Source: Paramecium octaurelia
Lineage: Eukaryota > Ciliophora > Oligohymenophorea > Peniculida > Parameciidae
Length of the DNA: 64,000 nt
Direction: 5' to 3'
NCBI GenBank assembly: GCA_905182995.1
Contig: CAJJDP010000154.1
Coordinates: forward strand, 135,947 to 199,946
In this document: one piece after another, positions 25,781 to 36,687 of the stretch
Layout: the number at the start of each line of letters is the position of its first letter
Numbering within the stretch: the first letter of the stretch is position 1
The notes under the pieces: generated by a model
What the model was told of the DNA's origin: nothing
Databases searched by the model: none
What the model saw: the letters and a program-made list of their open reading frames with translations, nothing else
Made by a program: the position numbers and the translations under genes

Positions 25781-27102
25781 TCACAAATCAGTTTTCACAA
25801 AATCAGGCAGTGATTCTCCTATAGGTTTGAATCTGAGATCTCCACTGATCAACTTTTCCAAAGTTTACTCTAAAATAATTATTATGTAATAAAATACATA
25901 AGGCTTCAAATTTCATTTCCCCCTCATGAACAGCCATTCGCTTTCTTTTACCTGGATTCAATAACACAACTTTAGGTTCTCCTTAGAAATCTAATGTTGA
26001 GCCCCACTAAAATAAGTATACCAAATTTTAATTACTTTTGATTCTGTCTTTGCATCTAGCCACATAAACTTGAAAACTGCTCCTCTGTCGATTTGTCTCT
26101 CATATTGTGCGTTCAACTTCTTCAATTCGTCTATCAAACGGTTGTCTCTAAAAATGTTAAAATAATAAATTACGGTTTATCTCCATTGTTCATCAAGATT
26201 ATACAAATCACACCTTCCACCTTTAAACAGATATCATTTGCAGATCTTTGATGTAATTGAGGGACAACTTGCATCAACCATTCTTTTGTCGCAGCACTAT
26301 CAGCAGATGATCCGCCTCCTGGAACAAATACTTCGCTGTGAACATTCAGGAAATCAAACATTGGCTTAAACTTATACTCTCCTGTATATGGATAAGGTTT
26401 TTTTTCATTAGTCTTTATAAGTAACATCTTAGGGAATTCTTTGATATTGTATCTATCCAACAAGGCCTTTTCAGTTGACCTCACTATACCAAACGATAAT
26501 TTTTTCTATTTGACATTTGACAAATGCACATACCTCGAATTCAACACTCAATCCTTTGTAAACAAGTGGGAATCCTTTCTTCTCACTAAATAACAAGACT
26601 TTAGGAACTGTAGGTTTCTCATTTATAAATGTGTTGATGTTGGCTTCATTAATTTCGATAGCATTGTTGTGGATGTATTTTGTAGCCAATTTCAGGATTC
26701 CATCAATTTCAAGAGGACCCTCGTAATCAATTGCAGGAACAGGATATGGGGGATAAACCCTAAATGTGGGATACTTTGAGACACTCTCCTTCTAACAAAT
26801 CTTTTCAGCTTCATCGCAATCACATGAGGCTATTCTGAAAATGCCTTTATATTCATTTGTAAATTTATCATATTTTGGTGCAAATTATTTACTTTCCCCG
26901 TCTACCGCATTAAATTCACATATGTACCTGAGAATTTGTAGAAATGAACTATTGTAACATATTTAGTAGTTTGTCTTATCTTGTTAATTTACTTCTCAAA
27001 ATTTATTTCATTCACAGGTGTGACATATGACTTTTTAACATCATACAATTATTTTGCTAAGGTGCAGGAGAGTAAAATGAAGACCAAAATGCTTGTCCTC
27101 AT
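25781..27102 (-). CDS. PDI-like ER protein with a redox-dead thioredoxin fold (394 aa)
   Basis: Six exons; introns 26902-26927, 26506-26533, 26148-26173, 26007-26035, 25870-25897; 395 codons. Signal peptide MRTSILVFILLSCTLA. The first domain is thioredoxin-like (VTIVHFYKFS, then KQFAPKYDKF, then SKYPTFRVYP with the cis-proline), but the usual WCxxC is replaced by SDGES, so it cannot carry out disulfide exchange at this site. A second thioredoxin-like unit follows (VPKVLLFSEKKG; IKEFPKMLLI). It ends in KTDL, close to a KDEL-type retrieval signal. Probably an ER chaperone-like or client-binding member of the PDI family rather than an oxidase. Choosing the first intron differently would change the SDGES region, so the missing cysteines deserve a transcript check. 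Confidence 0.8.
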
Positions 27103-27856
27103 TATTTTTTAATTTTATTATTTCCACGTAAGAATAGAATTTTTAATCTTAAAAGAACATTCTATCAGAAAATTTGTAAAATAAATACTATATATTATAT
27201 TTATAATTTTCACAATCAATAGTTTGTGTATATAACTGTATTTATGATGATATTCCATAATTCAATTTATTACTTCACCTGTTAATTAAATTTAAACTAT
27301 AAATTCGTTAAGTAATAATCAATTCTAATTTAAACAAACTCATCCACTTATTTGAAGTAGAAGGAAAAAAGGAGGAACTTCTTGTCCCTTCAAATTTAGG
27401 AGACAAATTCTAATTTACAAATTCATTTAAAAATGTAAAGAGAGTCGTATGTATTTGCATTTAAAAATATATGGTTTAATGCTTAAATTCCACTGAGCCA
27501 AAATCTTTGATAGTTTTTTGATCTAACCATATTAATTCTTTTAAGTGCAGTAAAGATTCTGAATTTATAATTACATAATGGGAAATCAAATATTGAGTTT
27601 CAATTAGGATTGTTAAATCCTAAATAGTTAAGGAATGAATGAAAATGTGATTTAATCATTTGTTTTCTAAGTATGAATATATTTTATTTTTAAATAAACT
27701 TTTTATTGGATTGGGAGATGGCATAAATAATGAATGGAATAATTTTGATTAGGAAAATGAAAATAAATGAAATTAGTATGTTAAATTCTTATTGGCAATC
27801 TTGTATAATTTGAATTAGATCAATTCCAGTTAATTCAATTTATTGTTATTAATAAA
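27103..27856. other. Intergenic, 754 bp
   Basis: The longest clearly non-coding stretch of the window, between divergently oriented genes. AT-rich; no ORF with coding character on either strand and no tRNA-like fold noticed. Confidence 0.5.
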
Positions 27857-28693
27857 ATGAATAAATCATTGCTTCAGTCACCAATCAAATAATAACATCG
27901 CAAGATTATTTCTTAACAGTAAGGCAGCAGGCCATTCCGATTCTTGGATAGATTGTAGCTGTTCACAAAGCATAGGATACCACTTGTGGAGGAGACTCCA
28001 TAACTTAGTGAGCGATAATCAAGAAGATTGAAAAAGTACTTTTCAGCAACGATGAGAAATTCTAGCTGCAATTGTGTGAATTGTGGTAAGAATAATTCAT
28101 TTATACAAAAGACTTTTCAATTATTTGCCTTCGAAAGCAAGTATATTGAATTAATTTTATACATCTTAGCTTCAATCGAAGAAAGAGACTCTATAGAAGG
28201 TTCAGGAAGTACGTCCATTGTGTGCAGTTCATCATTCGTTACAAGATTGTGCAAAAAATAAGAGACAGACAAAGGAATAAAATGAAGAAGGCAATCAACT
28301 AGAATGTTCACATACACAAGCCTTCTGCCGTAGCCAATTTGCTTGCGGAAGGAATTAAGTAATTTTTATTAGTTGGAGTAAAGGTAATTGAAACAACAAC
28401 ACCATGTTGAAGTTTTGAATGAACATGATTCCGACGAGGAGTTTTATCATTTTAAACCCAAGATGCATCAAAATCGTAAGTCCTTTGCTCATTTCCTCTC
28501 GTCTCCCAAGGGATAAAAAAAGTTGGAACGAGTCTACTATGTGAAATAAGCCAATAGACCCATTAGTTAATACATAGCCAATCGCTCAAAGCCGTCTACT
28601 ACCCAATGTTCTCCAAAATCTATCTTGCCTTAACTGAGTTCACTGTATGATTTCAAAAACTCAATCTCGGTCAGACATATGAAAAAATTCTGA
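27857..28693 (+). CDS. Uncharacterised basic protein (260 aa)
   Basis: Three exons; introns 28141-28169 and 28359-28383 (ends AAG); 261 codons. Start MNKSLLQSPIKQQHRKI. Very basic middle (NFNRRKRLYRRFRKYVHCV; QKIRDRQRNKMKKAINQN), a CNCVNCGKNN cysteine group in exon 1 that could bind a metal, and an acidic stretch HDSDEEF further on. No signal peptide or membrane span. The last 33 bp overlap the 3' end of the convergent gene on the minus strand. Function unknown; the charge pattern would suit a nucleic-acid or microtubule-binding protein. Confidence 0.65.
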
Positions 28694-29468
28694 TTACAAC
28701 ATTTATTTTTTTTAATTATGCCCATAGAATAGTTTCCATAATTTAAATATTAATAAATATATCCCATGAGAACATACATCGATTAATCTCAACGCAGACT
28801 CCTGGATGATAACTTCAATTTGAAATCGTTCCGTTCTCAAGCCAAAGACAAGTGGAATTTGAGTTTGACCAGTGATTTGAATTAATCGACTTTCAATTCT
28901 GTGAGGTAAGAACAACCTCTTATGAAAGAAAGGAGAATCGTTAAGGAGTGCCATCCTTCGACAATTTGCAAGTGAGGATTCGGGACTTATCTTAATCACG
29001 TCAGGCAACTTTAAATTATAATTCTAACGATAATTTTACACCCTAGAAGAATCTTTACTCTCCTCATAAAGCCTATGGAATGAAACAAATGTAATCTGTG
29101 TTTAGCCAATATATTCAGAATTTAAAACACCTTGGGATAGAATGTAGTGACTAATTCAAACGAAAAGCAATCTCAAAATTCGAAATCTCAATCTTCACAA
29201 TAGAAGTTATTCCAAAGACCGAGTGATTCTCTATAATTCCCATTGAAAGGGCCACAGAGAAAACAAGGAAGACTTCTGTCTGATGCAGTACAATTAAATG
29301 AAATCGTGGCATTGCGAAATAAGATTGAGTCATCAGTAGTTAGTAGATCAGCATTGACTTCGACGTACGCAATTATATATCAATAATCTAGTTATATAAG
29401 TGAGTTAGTGAAATTGGCTTAAGCTATCACCACATCTCTAAAACAAGAATGAGTGATGTGAATTTCAT
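28661..29468 (-). CDS. Putative secreted cysteine-containing protein with a candidate retained IES
   Basis: Proposed model: ATG at 29468 (MKFTSLILVL), a non-coding segment 29376-29440, then ...AYVEVNADLL and a cysteine-bearing domain (FNCTASD; CFLCGPFNG), introns 29172-29198 (GTG...GAG) and 29096-29130 (GTG...CAG), then a hydrophilic and aromatic C-terminal part (IKISPESS; RRMALLNDSPFFHKRL). With all three pieces removed the exons give 681 nt = 227 codons to the TGA at 28661-28663. The 5' segment is bounded by TA on both sides and is 65 nt long; no GT-AG intron can restore this frame. Both remaining introns have unusual ends, so the model is uncertain in detail although coding character is clear. 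The 3' end overlaps the neighbour's last 33 bp. Confidence 0.5.
29376..29440 (-). other. Candidate retained internal eliminated sequence (65 bp)
   Basis: A segment running from TA to just before another TA interrupts the signal-peptide coding region. It opens TAGAGATG (partial match to the TAYAGYNR end consensus); the other end reads TATATATC inward. Removal keeping one TA gives a perfect signal peptide, MKFTSLILVLIAYVEVNA. IES lengths in Paramecium peak at about 28, 45, 55 and 65 bp, so 65 fits. Inference only. Confidence 0.45.
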
Positions 29469-29533
29469 ATGGATTCTCTTCATATGAAATAAATTATATA
29501 TATCTATAACAATATAGGGAATATTGAATTTTG

Positions 29534-29997
29534 TCATATCTCGTATTCTTCCCAGGAGTTTTCTTCCTCCAGAATTTCTTCCACTGGTCTTGGATCCTCA
29601 TAAAACAACTCTTCCCATGTCATAGCGTATCTATATTTATCTACACAAATGTATCTCATTCCAATACCTTTCAATGCGTCTTGCAACAACTTCTTTCTGC
29701 TTCTCTCCAATGTTGGTTTGTACCAAACTCCATATCCCCAATTTCTATACAGCATTAGTATGACAATTACACCTCTTATTGACTTCTGCCTATGCTACAA
29801 GTTCAGCCTCCGAAAATTGTCTTTGTTTATAATAAGCCCACTTTCCAAAGAAATAATATCTGCCCCCGTAGAATGCTGTGAATCCAAATGCTCCCAAGAC
29901 AACAAACTTGATGATAGTGTAACAAATGTACAGGTCTGATTCTTCTCAACCACCATGCATTGGTTTCCCAGACAAAGTTTGTCCACTGATATACCAT
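29534..29997 (-). CDS. Small single-span membrane protein, ciliate-specific, possibly mitochondrial (136 aa)
   Basis: Three exons; introns 29907-29931 (ends AAG) and 29745-29772 (28 nt, opens GTG); 137 codons. The N-terminus MVYQWTNFVWETNAWWLRRI is aromatic and basic, followed by a short membrane span (FVVLGAFGFTAFYGGRYYFF), a charged helix, and an acidic C-terminus (EEILEEENSWEEYEI). The topology and size resemble accessory subunits of the inflated ciliate respiratory complexes, but I recognise no specific family. The start is only 24 bp from the stop of the next minus-strand gene upstream (30022). Confidence 0.65.
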
Positions 29998-30021
29998 TTT
30001 TATATTAATAATAATATATTA

Positions 30022-32659
30022 TCATCTGTGTCCTTTCGGTGGTAACTATTATGCTGATCTTATTGGTCTCACAGAATTAGACTGTTGCGATTAATTATCC
30101 AACTACTTCATTGACTTTTGGATTTGCTTGTTCAATCTCAAATTCAATTCTTGATCCTCTTAACTATCCTCTGCCTCCTCATCATACAGGTTGTGTTATT
30201 CATAGAACTCCCTATCTTCCTTGCTCATCTTCTTGTTCTATTTCTTCTCCTCGAATAGCAACTCCCCTATATCCTACTCCTCCAAAGTGTAATGCTACAA
30301 TAATTGCTGCTCATCGATTTATCTCATTGTATTCGAGTATTTCTTAGCCGACTACGGCAATTTGGGTAATACCTATTAAGTATTTGACCCGTATTGAGGA
30401 GCAGCTGATTGAATATCTCTCTTTTTGGCATCAATTTTAGGTTTAACTGCCTTGTATTTGGTAGTTTCCTTGTATTTGTTGAAGTCTATCATTTGATTCA
30501 ATTCATGCTTTGTACACTTCGGAGAGTAAGCCTCTATTTCTTTTACTTACTCCTCAAAAGTGTTATGCATATTCACATACTGAGGATCAAATATCTCCAT
30601 CCATTCAGGAGGAAAGGGATTGCAATTGTAGTAATTGTCATCTGGAAAGTACACATTATTATACTTGTACAGATTCAATTTGCCAGTATTATATTGGCCA
30701 TCGCAAAACTAATGATATATAAAACTATAAGTACCAATCCAACTTAGAGATTCAAGATACAATAATGGCCATTTGCAAAAAACAATAGAACCTAAGCTCT
30801 GTGTCTCTGACCTCCCATCTGTGAATTTTTAAAGTGATGTATGGTCTTAGTAGATCCTTCTGCCACGTAATTAACCCACTCTGAACCTAAACACAATCTC
30901 ATCTTAATCTCTGTTTCTGACAGGAACTTCTCAATGTCTGTAGTTTCACTAAAAAAGTAATGGACTCTGATGACATTCAATTTTAGATTTTCATCATTGA
31001 CTTAAGCAAATTGATCATCAATTTGTCCCTCTGGAATATCGATAGAATCAGATCTCTCAATTCCACTAAATCTAAGTTACTTTTATTGTGATTGTGAAGT
31101 TGGTTGTTTATTTGATTTCAACGTTTGATAGTTGTCATCTTTGATGATGTGGGTTTTAAATGATGATTTTGATTGATGTAAACGATATTGTAAAACTATG
31201 TTCTTTAGATCGGCAACAGGATTGCCATTTAGATCTATTAGTTTCTTACCTTACAAATCCACCATCTCTAAATAAAAGAGTAATCTCCATTGATACAGTT
31301 ATTCATTCAATAAGGCTGGTCTATGTTTTGGTTTACTATCCATAGGAACTCTGATGATAGCATCTCCCAATGGAATGTTTTAAGCTATGGCAAATTTCTG
31401 CTCAATTTCAACTAATTCATGTTCTCCTACGATCAACATATAGCAAACATCACATACTCTACAAGGTCTGGTAGATAAATGAGATACTTTTATATTTGTC
31501 AAGTATTTATTTCGCTTTTTCAAATGTTAAACTAATTCCCATAATAATTTATAGGTAAGTGTTTTGCTAGCATCGTCCTTCTTAAATATGATGCCGCACA
31601 ACTTACAATAGACTGAACAAGTCAACTGATCGAGTGTCTTCTTTCCTTAGCCTACTCCCTGAATTTCACTCATGGAAATAGCATTTTCCATTATCAATTA
31701 TTTGCAATTGAATAACCAGATTCTTCCCTCTGGGTCTTGGAGAAAGTCAAAGACACCCGTCTTGATTCTGACAGGGTAATTCTTCTCCAAATAGGTGACA
31801 ATCTATTCGCAAACCTTTTCGTATTCATAGAGTCCCACTCCCTTAATTTATTGTATGGTGAATGAATTTTGTTGTTCTGTGTTGATTGTGGTTTTGTTGG
31901 TGATTGATTTTTTGGGATTGGGATCGTACAATTCCATTAGGTTCATGATTCGATAACCGTAATTGGCATGAGACGATTTTGAATTCTTAGTATAGAATAC
32001 TAGTCGAACAATGGTTGCTTTCATTACTCTTGAGATTACGAATCGCTGTTCTAATTTATTGTTATCTAATTAAACTTTTCTCTCTTTTTATTATCGGAAT
32101 GTATAGACAGCCTTAGACATATTCCAATCCTACCCAGTTTGACCTCTACTTATTATGTATGGATTATCCTAATTCGTAAATACATTGGTTCTCGCATCAA
32201 ATCTGTCATCTTTTACATGACGTTTCAAATATTCCTCATGAAATTGATGCACCTAATTTAATGGACCAAATACCTTATTCTCGAAATCCTAATATCCTAT
32301 ATCCGTCTTTCTCATCAATTACCCAGTTGTTGGGTCGGTGTACATCAAAATGTATGTTTATTCAAAACACATTATACTTTCAGGGATGTTGACTCTTATT
32401 TGTTCAGTCGGCAATTTTCCCAGAGCCAAAGCCTTGTAGAAAAATATTCCTATTAAGGGTTAATGGATTCAAATTAACCTGGTTTGATAGGCCATTTTTG
32501 ATAATAGTCATCATTGGGAGGATTGAATAGAATTTTATTCAGAATCTATTGCCAATGTCTCTCCTTCTTCTCGGCTTCAGTTTCTATCTTTGGAGGACTC
32601 AATTGCACTGGTTTCTTCTGCGTGATTTGGGCCTCTGTTAATAAAAATGTATCAGCCAT
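30022..32659 (-). CDS. Uncharacterised 860-aa protein with a zinc-binding-type cysteine cluster
   Basis: Three exons; introns 32450-32478 (opens GTT) and 30709-30734; 861 codons from MADTFLLTEAQITQKKP. A folded N-terminal half contains repeated aromatic-rich blocks (VFGPLNQVHQFHEEYL; VCEQIVTYLEKNYP). Near 31450-31610 it has CKLC, then about 50 residues later CRVCDVC, a spacing suited to binding zinc. A second folded block lies near 30900 (RVHYFFSETTDIEKFLSETE; KMRLCLGSEWVNYVAEG), then a Gln-rich coiled tail. No membrane span. I do not recognise the family; large soluble proteins of this kind are frequent among ciliary proteins, but that is only a guess. Confidence 0.7.
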
Positions 32660-32972
32660 TTTATATTATAATTTAAATATTTCATCTCTACATTTTACAA
32701 TAAATTATTGTGCGTGCTTTAGCTGTAATGTAAGTTTGATGTCCTACTCACTCGTTTCTAGTGTTGCACTTCTGAGTTTACCCCTTGTCCCCTCCTTTTC
32801 CATTGAATTAATTCTCAAATTGTGCATAGATAAATTGCGTCTTCGTTGACGCTTACTGAAAGAAATACTTATTGGCTCATAATATAAATAAGGTTCAAAT
32901 TTAATTAAATCAGTATTCTTGTTATTAACTAAATAGAGAACTTTGGGAAATTTATTATATCAAACAATAAAA
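32660..32972. other. Divergent intergenic, 313 bp
   Basis: Promoter region shared by the 860-aa gene (minus) and the hybrid histidine kinase (plus). AT-rich with no recognised element. Confidence 0.5.
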
Positions 32973-35358
32973 ATGATTTCGTAGTAACACATTCTTATGA
33001 GTGATATTTGCTAATTGGGATTGCTAGTTTACATCAATTTAGGTATGCATTTTCAAATTAAGATAGCCAACTCATTTCTTCAGCTCTTCCTTCAAAGTAT
33101 TCTTTATTCAAGTGGAATAATCATCTCGCTTTTATGCTACTTTTTAAAAAAGGATGCTTGGAATAAAAAATTGGATGTCATAGGCATAATCTTGAAGATC
33201 ATATCGTTGTGGATTGCTTAATAAGAAAGTTAGGAATTCATGCTTTGCTCATTAGTTTAAAGCTAAATGTTTTTTAAATCTATTGACATGATAAAACAGC
33301 CACAATATCCAATTCTGATTATGTTTTAAATGGCTTTCAATATTTTTCAGATCAGAGGAGTCATCAATAACATTACGATAACATCCCTAAATTTAGTCTA
33401 GGTTATTATATTTATTGTATGGTTATACAGAGTGTAAAAACACAATTTAATAATAGATTAGAGAGTTAAATTGTAAGAAGCCAATGTGATTATAGAAATT
33501 GACGAAGGCAGGGATTCTTTAAAATAACATTAGAAATTTATTCAAACTTCCTCAACGAAAAGAGTGATTCTGCCTCAAAATTCCTTAATATTCAATTAAG
33601 AATTTGAACTGATAGACTGCTAAATAGAATTCGAGAAATTGATGAATCATCAAAGTTATTGTGATTAGGCCATTCAAATAATGTTAAGTTTAAGGTTAAA
33701 TTATATTTTCGAGAATTAAATCAAGTCTTGCGAACTAAAATAATTAATGGAACAATTATCACTAGATTAAAGGATCTTGGGAGTCATCGATAAAAATGAT
33801 TACATAAAATACGAAGATCATCTAGTGCTTCTGAGTTGTTAAATATATGAGGACATCAAATGTTATTAGATTCAAATAGAGCAAGTGCCATTCAAATTGA
33901 AGAAGATGGAAATGGAAGAATCAATGGAAGTAGATATGTGCAGATCCTTGTCTCATGAATTGGGAACCAATTTAAACAGTATAATCACATTTACAGCTAT
34001 GGCTTTGGATGACGATAAAGTGGATAAGTACACTAAATTGAAGTTTTTGGATCCTATATGGATTAATTGTGAGTAATTAAGTCTAATAGTTGGGTCAATA
34101 CGAGATTATAATTTAATTAATTTGTAGCAATTTTCATTAAAATTAGAAGAATTGGATGTGGAACAAGAAATTAAATTTATGGTATCTTTATTTTCAGAAA
34201 GCATTGAAAGTAAATAAATAAAAGTAGATTATAAATTTGATTTGCAATGTTTTACTTTGGTGGGAGACAAAACAAGATTCCGGTAGGTTCTATTTTAATT
34301 ACTGTAAAATGCCATTAAATATACATTTTAATCATCCATTACGATTGTAGTGATCAATGACAATTTGGAGTGCAAAGTATTGATTGCAGATGATGGTGTT
34401 GGGATGGTAAACATTTAATAAATTCAATTAGAGTGAAGATGAGGCAAATAATTTAAATTCGTTGTTGAAATCCAACAAGTTCATTCGAGTTTCAGAACAA
34501 TCTGTGGGTATTGGATTGGGTTTAGGGATATCGAATCAATTGGTCAAGAAGATGGGTAATCAAGACAATCAAATTGAATTGAAGAGGATGGACAAAGGAT
34601 GTTAATTCAGTTTTGCCATAAAAAACCATTTTTATGAGTTAACCAAAGAGTTCACGAGGAAGAAATCATCTCGATTGACTAATAGAAGCAATTAAACAAT
34701 TAGATTTATTTCTGCCAATTCTTATTTCGAGAATTAGATCAAGGAGTAATCTATTTGTTTGAAGGGAAGTATCAATCAAAATAATACAAAAATGTATGTG
34801 TTTCCATCAACAAAATAAATTAGTTTGAGTCATGAGATTAAAAGTTAAAAAGAAGAAGATAGTGTGTTTTCAATTCATCCCCCAATTTTAAGTCCCAAAT
34901 TTTAATAATCTATAATCCAATGCAGTTTAAAAAGCGATTGCTGTTCAAGAGTATTAATTGTTGATGATGAATATTTCAACATTTAATGTTTAAAATTGTT
35001 AATGACTAAATATTAATCAAAATGTGATTCTGCCTATAATGGAAGTGAAGCAATTAACTAAGTTTTGAATAAGAGAAACAACGCCTGCAAAATTTGCGGA
35101 AATAAATACTATAGTTTGATATTTTTAGATATCAATATGCCAATAATGGATGGATTTAATACAGTCAAAGAATTAAAGAGAATGATGAGTTAATAGATCA
35201 TCAATAAGGCATTTTGCATTGCCAACACTGGGTTTTGTGATTTGGAGACTAAACTGAAGAGTTATGAGTCAGGGATGGACTACTACCTAACTAAGCCTTT
35301 GGATTAGAATGAATTGAATTCGATTTTGAATGATATATTTCCTATGATTGACTACTGA
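32973..35358 (+). CDS. Membrane-bound hybrid histidine kinase (786 aa)
   Basis: Two exons around intron 34407-34431; 787 codons. Start 32973 chosen over 32997 because it is the first in-frame ATG. The first ~150 residues are hydrophobic with several spans (QLFLQSILYSSGIIISLLCY; VIIFIVWLY). Then comes the H-box SHELGTNLNSI with the phospho-accepting His at about residue 328, the N-box NAIKYT, the ATP-binding DDGVGM and GIGLGLGI motifs, and a C-terminal receiver: VLIVDDEYFNIQ, phospho-acceptor Asp in LDINMP at about residue 711, and the conserved lysine in YLTKPL. A phosphorelay sensor of the fungal/plant/ciliate type; the signal is not evident. Paralogous to the gene at 45404-47878, sharing the unusual SHELGTNLN H-box. 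Confidence 0.9.
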
Positions 35359-35467
35359 TTATAATGAATATGTACTATAATTAATTAAATTGATTTGTGT
35401 ATTGGGGATGTTAATATGAAAAAAAATTAAATCATTTTAAATAAATTATTAAAAAATAAAAATTCTT

Positions 35468-35870
35468 ATGCCATCAAAGAGAAGAAATAATGGTCGTTCC
35501 AAGAAAAATAGAGGACATGTCAAACCAGTTACATGCTCCAATTGTTGCAGATTAGTTGGCAAAGATAAGGCCATCAAGAGATTCACAGTCAGAGACATTG
35601 TTGATGCATCATCAAAAAAGGATATCTTGGAAGCATCAGCTTATGACACCAAATAATAATAGTCGATTCCTAAATTGTTTGACAAACTCTAAGTAGTGTT
35701 TATATTAATCAGTATAGTATTGCGTATCATGTGCTATCCATGCTCGTATTGTGAGAGTCAGATCTTCAGAGGACAGAAAAATTCGTGTCATTGAAAGAAA
35801 ACGACCTGTTTAATAAACAACTTAAAAAAAGGATGCCACCAAGGTTTAAGCTCCAGTCGCAGCTCAATGA
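35468..35870 (+). CDS. RPS26: Ribosomal protein eS26 (125 aa)
   Basis: [20 protein letters not shown], then [17 protein letters not shown] and, after the 25-nt intron 35693-35717, [16 protein letters not shown]: the four-cysteine zinc site and basic N-terminus of eS26, a 40S platform protein near the mRNA exit channel. 126 codons. The C-terminus ends in a K/Q/A-rich tail, somewhat longer than in yeast. It sits directly upstream of eL21 on the same strand, 108 bp apart. Confidence 0.93.
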
Positions 35871-35978
35871 TCTATATATTACAAACATACATTAATAAAT
35901 TTAAATTTCCTATTCAATCAAGGGCTTTCTAATTATGTGAGTATAAATAATTTAAAAAAAAATTAATATCTTCAAAAA

Positions 35979-36479
35979 ATGACACATAGTTATGGTTTGA
36001 AAAAAGGTACAAGAAGCAAGTTTGCTAAACCCTTCAGAGGACATGGAAACATTAGCATTCGCAAAACACTCCAAACCTTCAGAAGAGGTACATTCCCATC
36101 ATGAATCCTAGGTGATTTCGTCGATATTTTGGTTGACGGTGCATAACACAAGGGTGTCCCCTTCTAATACTACCATGGACGTACTGCCAGAGTATTCAAT
36201 GTCAATCCAAGAGGAATTGGTGTCTCATTACAAAGAAGAGTCAGAGGTAGATATGTCGAGAAGAGATTCCATGTCAGAGCTGATCATTTGAGACCATCAA
36301 AATGCAGAGAGGAATTTGTTAAGAGAGTCCAAGAGAACGATAAAAAGAAAACAGAAGCCAATAAATAAAAAAAACATATTTCAACCAAAAGACAACCAGT
36401 CCTCCCAAGAAATGCTGAAGTCGTCAAACCAACAGCTACAGTCTTTTAACATCCAAAAGCATTTGTAGAAATTATTTGA
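35979..36479 (+). CDS. RPL21: Ribosomal protein eL21 (158 aa)
   Basis: MTHSYGLKKGTRSKFAKPFR, then VDILVDGAQHKGVPF, YHGRTARVFNVNPRGIGV and HVRADHLRPSKCREEF, all diagnostic of eL21, a 60S protein. One 24-nt intron, 36088-36111, splits AGA-AGA-GGT-GAT and contains an in-frame TGA, so retention would stop translation. 159 codons, normal length. Confidence 0.93.
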
Positions 36480-36687
36480 AATATAATACAATAAGTATAT
36501 CTATACATCAATATTCAATATTAATTATTAGATGATTAAGAAGAACAGTCTTTTCAGAGTCATCCTTCTCTTCCCCTTTCTCTTTTCGAATCGCTTCAGC
36601 CTCCATTCCTCCTTTGAAATTCATTATATGAGATTAATAATATTCCTTGGATTAATATTATTTATAATTTTTTGAGAATATTCATAG

